Shown piece by piece: positions 1 through 13,100 of a stretch of DNA of 64,000 bases (position 1 is the stretch's first letter; every line of letters starts with the position of its first letter). A program made the position numbers and the translations under genes. The notes beneath the pieces were generated by a model. That model ran no database searches. It saw nothing but the letters and a program-made list of their open reading frames with translations, and was not told the DNA's origin. Source of the stretch: Thamnaconus septentrionalis. Taxonomy: Eukaryota; Chordata; Actinopteri; Tetraodontiformes; Monacanthidae. The stretch lies in NCBI GenBank assembly GCA_009823395.1, contig CM020503.1, forward strand, positions 5,114,001 to 5,178,000, in the 5' to 3' direction.

Positions 1-567
1 TTAGGCATAATATGTAAAATTCAGTAATATAGTACTGTAATATAATTGTAGTAATGTGGTAGCTGATGATGTTTAATAGCCGCAAATAATATCTTGTTTT
101 AATGCATTTTGATGGAGACTGCAATGAGATGCAGGTGAAAGGTGAAGTGAATCTGGGCAGGTTTAAATACATTTTGTACTTCTTCCTGCTCCTTTTCAAG
201 CGTATTTAAGTTTCTGGATATTTGTTTTCTTTGAGTATTAGGCCCGTTTGTTTTTGTTTTTCTTTCGTTTTACTTTTTCTTATTTTGTTTCCAGTATTTG
301 TGTTTTTTATTCTTGAATAAAGAATTAAATTAAATTCATTAAAAAAAATTATATCAAATCCTCTGACAACTTAAAGTCAATATCTTGATCCCCATTCTTT
401 GTTTTTCTTTTTTTCACCTGATGTTACATAATTTCAGTTGAATATTTGTTTCATAGCAACTGAGTCCACATTATGATTCACTTAGTAGCTTTTTCTCAGT
501 TCTCTGTCCTGAACTGTCATGAAAAGAATGTCAACACCAGAGCTACTTTCCACAAACCATTCCTCAC

Positions 568-3500
568 CTGCAGGACAATCTTCTTGTGAATTGCAAACTT
601 TGCGATGATGTGGGCCAGGAGCAGATGGCCGCTATATTTGCAAGCGGGGTCGACGCAGGCTTTGGGCAGCAGGCACGGCCAGGCGAAGGTCATGAGGCGC
701 CGCAGCTTGCTGTTGCGCGACTTGTTGTTGTCGTGAATGTGGTGCGGCGCATGCTCCACCAGCAGCGTGGAGAACTGCAGCAGGCAGATTCGCAGCGAGT
801 CCAGCAGGTCGGCCTGCTTCTCTGGGTCCAACACCTGTGATGGAGAGGGGAGGGGGGGGGGCGGGGGGCAAAGTGTGGTCAGAGGTGGATGGTTGTTTGC
901 AAACCTCGGGTCCAGATCAGCTTGGAGGATACCGGCACTTCGCGTCTTGATACATTAAAAACGTCTAAATTGAGTCCGACTGCAAATCACATGGATTTTA
1001 CATGCAGAAATTGTGCCAACCATGTTTTTCATTTATTCATTATGAAATTGTACATTTTATCAGTTTCAGTTGTCCCAATGATGCAAGTTTTTCTTAGTTC
1101 ATAGAAACAAGAGTTTTGGGCAATGACTCATTAAAGAGTGTCAACCCCATGACGGCCAATCAGAGGATCTTTGTTGCTACAATGGTTGCATGCCTATCCA
1201 ATTGTGCGCAGAGAAAGGCAGTTTAGTCAACAGCCAGCAGTCGCAGAGCCTTCGGAAATGACATACTTGCACAAAAGACACCAGACAAATTCAGTTCTGA
1301 ACTGTTAATTATAGTACCATGCCAAGCTACTTGTGCTAACCAGGTGAAGATGACAACAAAGGACTTTGATTACACCTTAAGTGCATTTCTAATTTTATTA
1401 AGTGCTATCATGCACTTATAATATGTCCAAGTACTTTTTGCCACGAGGACAATTTTGACAAAGGATCTCGGTCTTCAAACGGCCATCGAGTACAAAGGGA
1501 AGAGATCCCACAGAGAGGAGGAGAGTGAGGAAGTGAGTTTTAAGCCGACTGCAGAGGCTCCATTAGGACGAGTGTTAGTCAGGGATGAGATCGTCCACCG
1601 AGCAAACAAACACGCTGACCTTTAGCACTGTCTCCCCTGACATTTACACCAGGAATTACATTCTGCTGCGCTGAATGAAATGTGATGAAAAGGACGGGAC
1701 ATAAAAATGAAGACTGATGAAAAGGACGGAGGAGAAGAAAAAGAAGGTGAAAGTGACAAAAATTAAATGATGGAACAGTGTGTGAAAAATAAGAGGAACT
1801 GGGACTAAGTGGAATGAAGGTGATGATGATGGAGCAACAAGGTGTGTTGGCCCTGATAAGACATTGCGAGAGGAAATTCAGCAGGTAATGAAATCACAGA
1901 GAGGGACGGAGAAAGAAAAATGATGACTAATGAGCAAAGAAAGACGTTAACAGGTTGAAAGCTGGGAAGAAGAACAGAAGAGCCACAAACATAGGGCTAC
2001 CTTAGTGATGAAGACGCTGGTGATGCTCTCTGGGTTGTCTCCTTCTGGGTTGGGCGGCCCGAGGAGTTGTTCACCTTCTCCCTTCTCAAAGCTTTGCAGG
2101 AAAGCTGGATTGAGGATGTGCTGCAGCACCTGTTAAACAAGGAGGACATTAAAGGAATCTTTGGATAAAAATGTAATTAGGATTTAATTGAGCGACTTCA
2201 AGCAACTCGGAGCTTTCAAAGGCTCCGGCAATGATTTTACGGATAAAGCACCTTCAAGGAGGAGAAAGTAATCAGTGAAATCACGTGAACCTTCATTTAT
2301 CAAAGGAGTGCAGGAACTCGTGCAGATTCATGTGTAAAATAAAGTTTAATGGACAATCTGTGCACAGGAGCTTAGATGAGCATGTCTGGCCAATTCAAGC
2401 CAACAAATCAGTGGCGGTTTATAAACCTGGCGGCTTAAAACACACTCCATTTAACAAATACACCCCTTTCAAATGGTGGTTAGACCGCCTCACCCCCAGA
2501 CTGTGAGACACGCAGGTACAAAACACTCCGAGCTGGAAGGTGAAAGAGCTGCGTGTTTAGAGGCCTGGAAAGTAGGATTAATGGCAGTGACAGACAGCAC
2601 GTTTGGAAGAAATCACTGCTGAAGTTAGAGCCGTTCAGTTGGTGGACAAATGATCTCCAGGTGCTTTTATTTTAACTGCGTATGATAGATCAATGTGCAT
2701 TGCTGTTCCAGTTAGGAGTTGTTCAGTGTGTGATAAACTATCGCGCCCTGGCTGTGTGGAGACCACGCTTCCCACAATTCCACTGCTGTGTTGCTCCAGT
2801 GCGTCATCCCTGCACTACCGTTTGAGAGTGAGACAAGCTACAGGATGGAAGGAAATGGCTTTTCAACAACTGAATATGAATACACGCTGTTTCCAATGAA
2901 TGTTTCCAATATATTAGCAACTGTGTCTCAACTGGCAAACAACTTGACGGACAAAACAGAGCAGCTTGCAAACACAATGACTTTTAGTCATTGGCATTAT
3001 TGTTATACAATGTTCTGCACCTAAGCGAAATAGTGCAGGTGACAACTGTCACTCTGTTCTGTGTAAAAATGTATTTTCTGCCCAAAACTGCATGAACAAC
3101 AGCAGCCTGCATGTCTCTCAGCCCTGAGGGCTCCCACTGGAGAACACTGGCTAGGCTGCAAAGGAATGGCTCTGCTCTTCTGAAGAGAGAGAGACCAGTG
3201 ACACCCAAAAGCAGTTGGGACAGAAAAATTCTATCCTGTAAACATTAACACCGCTGGGGGGCAGTAAAAGGGTAGAAAAGGTTCCCAAAAACAAATTTAA
3301 ACCATCAACAAGACAATCCTTTCAATGCAATTTACCAACACCCAGGAATCTTCCAGGAATTACTATTCAAGATTAACACAAAGGCCTTCAATTCCAGGGT
3401 AAAATACAGAATAACCCAAGCAGAAAGGAGCTGATAAGAGCATTTACCATATTAAAGAAGCTGCTACATGTTAATGAAGCCCATCACCCGATCCATCACT

Positions 3501-6500
3501 GGGGAGGAGGGCGCCTCAGCCAGTCGGGAACGAGCTGCGGCAGCATATGTTGGCGCTCTCCTCCATTAGCGCATTACTCACAACAGCACTGCACACAGTG
3601 CAAACACGCACCCGCTAGACTAGCGCTGCTGGTGTGCACAAACACGCGTGCCACCTCCGTATGAAGACCCACAGAAACACTGATTGGGCCTCGCGCTTCA
3701 TCTGTTCCTATTAATTCCGGGGCTCTTTGCAATCAATCACTGCGGGATCACAGTGAGTTTCTGTAATGTCAGAAGACGCTGCGATTCTAAAGTCTGTGTG
3801 AGATGCTGCATGTATGTACACACACACACGCAATACCTCAAGGGCTGCAGCCTAGATCATCTACTGCAGGTGTCTTCATTAATTGTGTGCGTGTATGCAG
3901 TGTGCACTTAGGACAACAGCAGCACTGCAAGACAGGGAGGGGGACAGAGAATATGCAGCCAGGCAGAATATTTATGATGCCCCTGAGCACAAAGGGGAGG
4001 CGCAAATAAAGAATGGCTTTAATTGTGAAGTATCCCCTGGATGCCTTGAGTCATCAGCACTACCAGTTGAGTTTAGTTATAACGTGCTGTTCAGTGTACA
4101 CATATTTGAAGCACTTGAAAAAAGTGGATCGTGCAGAGACAAAAAAATGCCTTTTTAATATCCTTTACAAAAAAATACACAAAAATGTGCTTCTATTAAT
4201 CTACTTGACTATGGTTATATTGCAAAATGTGGTCAAGCAAAACAAAAAGGGAATAAATGGAAGACGTCAATGACGCAGCTATACTCAATTAAGATGGAAA
4301 ATTTAGAACAGTGTTTGCATAGACAAATGATTGTTTTTACTGCTACATAACTTTGACTGCAGAAAAGTTGAAAAAAAAAACAACTGTCAAAAAATAACTC
4401 GTGAAATGTATTATTTGCATTTGACCAATGAAGGAGTGTGCATCTCAGTGCACCAATGCATTTGGTCAAGTGCACTGACCGGATATGAACTCTGGAATAC
4501 AAGCTTCATACTGCGAGGGGCAACCAGAGCACTGGCAGTGTGTGTTCACTGCCCCCAGTAATGCTCCCAGCCTCTGGGTATTGAAGCCAGGACCTCGCTG
4601 CCGTGTGGCAACAGCACCAACAGCACCAACAGCACGACACCACAGTGACGCCTTTAAAAAAAATAATACAAATTTCACACATCCACACATCTGTTAAACA
4701 ATGTCATGTCACACTTCATAACCTCGCTTGTTTGTCTGTCTGTTCCAGACCTTCTGCATAAATAGCAAGACGCTTCTGAACAAAACAGAGGCGGGTTTTT
4801 TTTTTTTTCCTTTAAAGCACTCTTTGAATAAAACAAAACAAGGGATAGAGAGAAGCAGCATGAGGTCAGTCAGTTCCATCATGAATGATTTATTGCTGCT
4901 GTTCTACACTGTCTCTCTTCCCCGACTCCCCTTTTCTATGGCTCTCTCCGTCTCCTCTGTGACTTGCTTAAAGTGAAATACTCCCTCAGACCCCTGTGAT
5001 GCCCAGCAAGAACCTTGACCTCTACTTTACCAGCCATAATATGGAAAAAACATGGGCACACATATGACAACTGTGCCAGAGGTCAGTGAACGCAGCTAAT
5101 TCAGATTTCATTCCCTTTTTCTTTTATTCTGCTGTGCACAGAATCACTTCGAAATTACCACAGTATGGACCCACAGCTGTGTATGTACAAGCGTGTGCAT
5201 GTACAGGTGTGTACGTGTACGTGCGTGTGTGTGCGTGTGTCTGTGAGTGCATGCATGCAGGGATGTCGACTTAATTAACAAGCTGCCTGAGTGATTGCGG
5301 AGCTTGCAGCAGCAGGTCGGGGAAAGAGGACAAAATCATTCATCTGTGGGTCTCTGAGGGTCCAAACCAGACAAAACGACCTTCCTGACTCTGTCAAGGA
5401 ACTTCTTGTATAGAACACACCAACCAGAAAAAGGCACACAGGTCAGATCCCAAATTGAGGAAGCAAAGCATGCCGAGGACAGGCTTGAAAAGTTTGCAGT
5501 GACGCCTGAAGCACATTTGAGGATTGACAAAGATGGAATCTATGTATGTTTATATATAACTATATGATGCAAGATGAATGCCTACTATAGAAGAATTACC
5601 CTGTAACTTGGCATTGGTTAGGATGTATAAAAAGGTTTTCAACACTGCAACAGCTAATTCATTCTTGCCATGTTTTTTCTGCCTTCACTTCTTAGATTTG
5701 CTGTCTACGTACCTTTGCTTTGAGCTCGTCGTTGAAGTGTGGGTCGTTGAATTCCACAAAACGGAAGAACAGAGCTCGTTTTTGGGCGATGGAGTACTTC
5801 CGAGGAATCTCCTCCTCCATGTATTCCTTCAGAAAGGTCATGTTGCAAAGGAAGCGTCCAGTGAAAGCCCGCAGCAGCTGGAAGAGCAGCTCAATCTCTG
5901 TGTAGTTGCATCTGTTCGGGGGAAAAGGGGTGAATAACATAAATATGTCAAACATTAGTGCACCCAGATTAGACAGAATAATGTTCACACACAAAAGTGG
6001 TTTAGCTAATTATTTAGAGTAATCCTTTTCAAAAAAAATGCGTTTGCCTGCAGATGTAGACAAAACGCACTGGCTGGAGAGGCTAAATCCTAATTGCAGA
6101 GTCTGAAATAAACATCGTGTCAGCTCGCTGCAAGTGCTTTAGCACTCGGTGCAGACTTGAGAAGGTTGTTTAGAACAGGAACGGCAGTAAACTGGGCAAA
6201 GTTTAAAAAGGAAACCTCCAACCACTGAAGCATCTGCCCTCAGCTTTAAATGCAACAATACAGACATTACTGGGGCAACTTTGACTTGGACCATAGTATC
6301 ATTAAAACATAAAGTAATCTGCAGGTGTCAAGAAGGATGTGTCCTATTTTTATTTCACACCCTTATCGCCCAAACCAAAGTCAGATGAACCGTGTGCACT
6401 TACTTGCAGTAGCTCAGCAGGCAGTAGGCAAGCAGCTTGGGTTCCTTCCAGTTGGTGGCAGCCATGTTATCTTTGCGATGTCTCTCCTGGAAGGCCTCGC

Positions 6501-9500
6501 TGACCCAGACTCTCCTGAGCTGGCTGACCAGGGAATGCTGCCCTGCCAGCCAGCCCTCATCGTTCTTTACAATGATGCTGATGATCTGGGTAAAGGAGAG
6601 AGGAAGTGGTGCATTACCACTATTAGACCACGCAAGTCCCATTAAGGCATAACACACGCATCCCCGAACACGCTCACTGATGGCAGTATTTAACAAGAAA
6701 AGCACACCTTAATGGCCTGAAACTGCAGGTCCAATCTGGCTGTGGTGGTGGAGGGCGATCCAGGGCGGACTGTTGCTGCAGTGCCGGCTGGAACCAGCAG
6801 GGGGACAAAGCGGTTGGGATTTGAAGCCAGCACATCTCTCAGGGGCTTGGCATCCTTGTGCTTCAGGAAACTCTGCATGCGAGCACACACAGATACTGTT
6901 AGTATGTGTAAAAAAACAACAACCACCAAAGCAGCCACAAGCAATCAAGTGTTGATTCCAGCATCTGACCATAAACATGCGGCTCCACTGAGGGTCATTC
7001 AAAGTAGCTTCCATCATGAACAGCTCCACTGTTTGCGACGGGTGCCGTGTCAAGAACTTGATCAAAGGCTCCCTGAAAGGACTTCCAGCCTAGTGGGAGA
7101 GGTGGGAGGCGGGTTGAAGAACAGAAACCAAGGAAGTGAGCAGAGACGGATACATTTGTCTGATTTGTCTTGAGAAAGATTTTGGACAGAGATGATGTAA
7201 TACCTCTATGAGCATGGCCCTTTCCGTCTTCATGACCACCTCTAACAAAGGCTTCACCAGAGTCTGAGGTGCAGCGGGGATCAGGTGGAAAAGGTTAATG
7301 ATGGCAGAACAAATCTTCATCTCCTGGACAGAGAGTGAGAGGGGAAGAAAATGGGAGAAAAATAAGTGAGCCAGTAAAAAACTTTGAAGACAGTGGAGCC
7401 AGACGCAGACACGACTTCTGATGGGCAGTCTCGCTGCATGGCCACTGTAAATAGACAAAGATGAATCTCAGTGAAACGACTGGAAACGCCCAGTGTGCTC
7501 ATTGGATATTTGCACATGGCACAAAATCATGAGGTGCTCAGTTTATTTGCACCGGGGGTAACAGACCAGGTTGACCAGGTAGCAACGAGTTTGAGATGAA
7601 AAATAAAAGATATTCATAAGAAGAACACAGACATATGGAGACAGAAATACAGGGCAAATCCACCAGCACCACAACCACAACATCGGGTTTAATTTCACCA
7701 GCACGACATTGGCTCGACTAAGTGTAGGTTACTGACAGTCACCAACAGAGGGCGCAACATCGGGTCACATCTCACCTCAACGCCCTCCAACGCAGGCTGT
7801 GCCGAAATGGGAGACAATGATCAGAGTCAGCAAGGGTAGTACGTGTGCATTTCTTTGTGTGGCGGTGCTGCTGTCTATCGTTGATCCAAACTGAAATTTG
7901 GTGTCTGGTAATAAAACGGACGAGGGGCTGGCAGCAAATCTTTAACTTGTGACGTCTCAGGGACAAATTTTCCTCACGAGCGGGTCGATAACCGGGCCAA
8001 GGAACATTCTTAAATGTTTTACACAGCAATGCAGACTACATGGTAACTCTTCCGACAGACTGGGACGCGATCCTTTTATCAGAAACTCATAAGTCAAACT
8101 GAGGCATTTGTTTTACTCTGCACTGCTCATTAGCCCAATAGATTATCCAGCTCCCTATCGGAACTTTCCATTACTCTAACATGTCACCAAATCCTTCTCA
8201 GAGGTCCTTCATCCATCCAGCCGTATGCCCATATTGGGGTTAGTCGAATGACCCCTGGAGCCAGGCCTTATTGTCATGGCCAGGCCCTGCTGTCAACACA
8301 TATAAAGCCCATGACTTGAAGGGGAGGGAAGACAAAGGGCTAATTTGCATCTAATTAAATATACCATTCTGAGATGCAGCAGATGTGGTCACATAAAGAG
8401 AGCGGGAGGGAGAAGGGGGCCATTATGTCTGCGAGGAGGAAGAGGAACAAGCGGCACACCCTCCTCCTGTCTCACCCTTTCCATTGCTTTTACAAGGTTA
8501 TCTGTCGGTGAGATAATGAGGAGTCGCGGCGCTGAGCCCACCGCCGCCTGTCTGCTGCCTAATTAATCACTGATTGTAATGTGGCCACTCGCGACTCATC
8601 CAGTAGGAGTCCACACTGAGGTGTTTGTTGACCGCATGCGACTCTGACTACAGCTCGGTGCCCCTTCAAGTGGGCGCCGTTCGCTTTTAGCATGAGAGGT
8701 CGACTGCACGGAAAGCGAGCATCAGTGTGCAGTTGCACTGAGCGATGAGATAACTTAATAAGATTGTCACGTTTTTCTTTTTTTGACGACTAAAGAGAGA
8801 TATTGTTATTATCATGATTGATAAAGGTTTCATATTGCAAGGACTCCCAGGTGTAACAATCATGAAGAGTCTGATCTCTGGATACTTACACTTCCATCAC
8901 TGCGCTGCCCCCCTTTGTGCGTTATTACAACGACCTCCATCCACTTCCTCAGGTGTTGCTGATAAAAAATGAAAGCAAAGAAATCGAGCATGAATAAAGT
9001 CGTAGTGGCACGGTGTGGGCAAGGACTGAGTGACAGCCAATGAGTAACAGAAAACCAAAGCTTACCATCATCTGATCGCAGAACTTGTCGTTGAACGAGT
9101 TGGGGAAGAGACGCGTGACTGAGGTGAGCCTGTTCACCACGTTGAGCGTCAGGCTGCGGTAGTCGCCAAGCATCATCAGCAGAGGGCGCATGTGGGTGTG
9201 GATTTGGTCCACTTCAATAGTTGCACCTTCAAGGAACTAAAATAACAAAAGAAGATTCTGAAATTCACTCTCAGTGCTTTTGATGGACAGGTCAGATCTC
9301 TCTTAAAAATTAGTCACCGTGTCTCAATCAGATTACCTGTTTAAATAAAGTTTCAATTAAAATAATAATCAGTATTATTCTGATTATTATTATTATTATC
9401 ATCACGATCACACAAAAATTATCAAACAGAACAAATTTGCCATTGTTGGTTTTCTCAGCCCATAACCTGATCACTACCGTCTATGTTTCCATGAAGGAAG

Positions 9501-10139
9501 TCAGGTCATTTGATCAAGTGCATGACCAGCCATAGGCACGCAGGCGTCAACACCTAACACTGATGACGCACGCTAGCCCCCTCACACAGTCAGGAGGGAA
9601 TGATGCATGGCAGCCACATTCATTTTCCTTTCATTGCTGAGAACTAACACTCCATCCTGTATTGATCTGGCCATGGCAACGCTCATGAGCGCTAACACGC
9701 TGAAGATGAAAAAGTGGAAAAAAACAGAAAAGGATTTCCAAAAAAAGAATTATCACAGGATAGAGATAGCAAGGCAGAAAATAAAGGGGAAAGAACCGGA
9801 CAGACATGAGGAATACGTTTGAGCAGACAAATAAAGGCTAAGGTTGTAAAAGTATCAGGAATAAGTGATTTTGGAACAACAGCGGCAATGATTTTTAAGG
9901 ATTCAGTTCGGAAAAACAGTTACAAGGGGAAAATGACAAATCCATCTTCAACTTCATGAAACGACCAATAAAGACAAAGACAGTTGAGACCAAAGAGCGA
10001 TGACATATCGCACTGACCTTTCTCATGCATGCCTCGCCTGCTTCCTGCAGCTCATTGTTGGTGGAATTGAGGGCTTTAAACAGAGCGGCGATGATCTTTT
10101 CTCTGGACTGTGGCAAGTAATTACAGGCTGCCAGGGCAT
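568..10139 (-). CDS. trrap: trrap coding exons 28-37 (codons ~1364-1878)
   Basis: Exons: 10018-10139, 9066-9236, 8890-8958, 7204-7323, 6970-7089, 6708-6872, 6404-6585, 5713-5911, 2001-2129, 568-834. The last exon in view ends in AIHKKIVLQ followed by a GTGAGG donor (567 downward), so splicing continues off the left edge. The 69 bp exon 8890-8958 ends in GGQRSDGS and joins directly to [20 protein letters not shown]. Human TRRAP isoforms differ at this position, and no extra cassette exon was recognised in the 1.6 kb intron here. The exon at 6872 has two adjacent AG acceptors; the outer one is chosen because it preserves the Ser of [13 protein letters not shown]. Confidence 0.95.
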
Positions 10140-13100
10140 CTTTGCACAAAGACAAAACAAAACGTTTAGAGTATCATCTTTAAGTGAGGACCAAATCACT
10201 CCGCAACCCAAAATAGATTGAAATACTAAAATCCTTTAAACTCAGACAATTCTTCAGCAGAAATAACATATAAACAAAAGCAATCCAAAACAGTTTACAA
10301 CAACCGTGTATGGACCACAAAGTTCAAAAATATTTTTTACAAGTGAGACTCACTGAGAGCAGCAATACGAAGAGGAACCAGGGACGGAAGGCTCTTATAA
10401 CAGGGCAGCTTCATCAGACCAGCATCCTCTGCCTCACAAAGGTTCAGCAGCTGCAAGACGAAAGCAAGAAAACAGCAGTACAGGAAGAAATAAGTTAAAA
10501 AAAAAACAAAAAAAACTAATACTTCAATCTATAACTACAGTAACTGCAACAACAGCATCTCATCTAACCTCTGTGTAGAAGACTTTGTGCTCCATCACAT
10601 TAAGGTCCATAGTGAAGAGGCGAGGCTGCAAGGTGGTGCAGAAGGTGTTTCCCTCCATCAAGCCAATCTGAGCGTTAGCAGGCTGGTGGCGGAGCAGATG
10701 TTTCTTGGGTGGCACCATGTCCTGCAACACCTGAACAAAAAACAATCCAAGAAGAAATTCTTATTCAATTGTTGTTGATTTTTATAAATAATATTATATA
10801 CCTTGTTTCAAAACCAAGAAAATGCTGATTTGATCGCTCCATTTGAAACAATTCAATTAGATTAATTAAAAAAAATGTAAACGTCTCTACAGAGTCTCGA
10901 AGTTTACCTCCTTATGTGGTTCCATGATGACTGTAACGCTCTTGCCCGTGACGTGGGCCAGCACCTGCAGGGAGTGCATGGCTTGCTTCCTCACGGTGGA
11001 GTTGGGGGAGGTGACCTCACGAACCAGGTCATGTGTGACCATGTGGAAGGACTTGTCCTGGGCGGCCAGCAGCTCCTCGGTCTTCTCTTCGTCTTTCAGT
11101 GGAGTCGCGCAGCGCACGAGCAACTGCTCCAAGGTGGTCTTAGCCATAGCCACTGCTCCGTTTGACACCTTATACAAACCAAAGCAGAATGTATAACGCA
11201 CCTGCACTATTCTGACACGCGACGCAAGTTACGACTTGCTGTAGCATTTTTAAAATTGAAAAGATTGATTTGCTTTTGAGATTTTTTTTTTCTTCTTAAA
11301 AGCAAGAACTGCGATTTTACCTCTCCAGTGAGGTCCATCATGACAAAGAGCAGTGCCTTGAGAAAGGTGAGCTGGTTCTGGAGCACCCAGATGAGTGGCA
11401 GCCTCTCCATCAGGAACTTAATGGACACCACACCGCCCAGCTTGGCGTACCAGGCCTGCTCATAGCAGCAGGCGCACAGACGCTCCACGATGTAGGAGAA
11501 CAGAGGAAGCTGACAAGCCTGGGGGTGAAGACATAATGACATGAGTAAGGTATGGGACCAGTGACCTTGGGAGAAAAGTTTATTCTAACTAGATGCAAAA
11601 TAGTAGAGGATATCCAGCGAGTGCAATTACTGCGACAGCGGCAAAAGCAACCGCTGTCCCTGCAGTGACTTACTCTTTCTTTGGAGCCAAGGATGATGCT
11701 CGCCACGTCAAAGATGACAGCCAGGGCCACTTCACCAATCTTACACAGCTCCTTTTCTTCGTAGGCCATGCAGATGGCTATGGCGTCGATCAGAACCAAC
11801 GGATCCATGCCCTTCGAGCCGTTCTCCTCACTGTGGAACATGGCTGTGCTCGGCTGGCTGCCCAGCTGGTAGGACGGCAGCAGGAAGGGACCTGAGAGCG
11901 GGTCAGGGTTGAATAGGTTAATGCAAACCGTCATACAGTACATCTCCCGTGAAAGGTACATAAGAATTTACATATCCCCATAAATAACTTTTTTTGTTCG
12001 AGTGCAAATGGGAATAAATCTAGACTACCAGTCAAAAGTTTGGACACACCTCATGCAATATTTTTTTTTTAATCTTAACAACTTTCTGCACTGTAGATAC
12101 ATACTGAAGGTCATCAGATATATGAGAAAGATATATGTAATTATGCAGCAAAGAAAAACACATTAAATAACTCTAAATATAAGTTTTACGAAAGGTGGCT
12201 AATTTGAAGAATTCAAATATAAAACGTGTTTGAGTTATTTTACACTTTCATTGTTTCCTACACAATTCCATGTGTGTTCATACGTAGTTTTGTTGCCTTC
12301 ATTGAGAAACTGCAATGTCAATAGTCGAGAGAATGACAGAAAAGACATTCAATTCATAGGTTGTGTCCAAACTTTTGACTTGTAAGTGAGTGTACATGCC
12401 AGGGCAAAGCAGACGCTGATATTAGAGTCTGAAGAGCATCAGTCCCTCACCGCACTGCTGAGCCACAGCGACCATGGTGTAATGACGAATCAAGCTGGCG
12501 ACGAAAGGCAGTGCACTGGGCCTCAGGTCCTTTATCACAGCCGACATAAACGCCCCAGTCAGGGCCTGTTCAAATGTCCTGCGGGCCGGCGTGTCTTGGG
12601 CTTTATAGCGGTGAGAGATGATGACATTGGGGATCCACTTTTCAATGAAGCTAATGTGAGGGAGGGAGAGAGAGAGAGACACACAACACGTCATATGACA
12701 AGGCACTAACAAACGAAGGATCACGACAAGCTGAAGTTTCATTGAAACTTCCCGTCAGCCCGAGAAATCAAATATTGTGTTTTATGCGAAGCTGCATTGC
12801 GTCCCAGTGGCTCGGTTTCATCGAGTCCTGAAATGATCCCGTTGTTCTGTTAACGCCATCTGCCTCTCCATTGCCGTCTCTCGGCTGCTCCCCACTTGGT
12901 ATTTTTGTCATTTACTGCAGCTAAAGGCATCTGGGCCATTTTATAATGCCACAAACTAGGAGACCTGATGGATTGCTCCATTTCATTACTGCTAGGCTTA
13001 AAATATATCCTTTGACTGGGAAGAGTGAAGAGGGAGGGATTTGGAGTTTCCTATTAAATATGACAGGTAAAAGTAAAAAAGTAGATGTGGGAGTTTGGGC

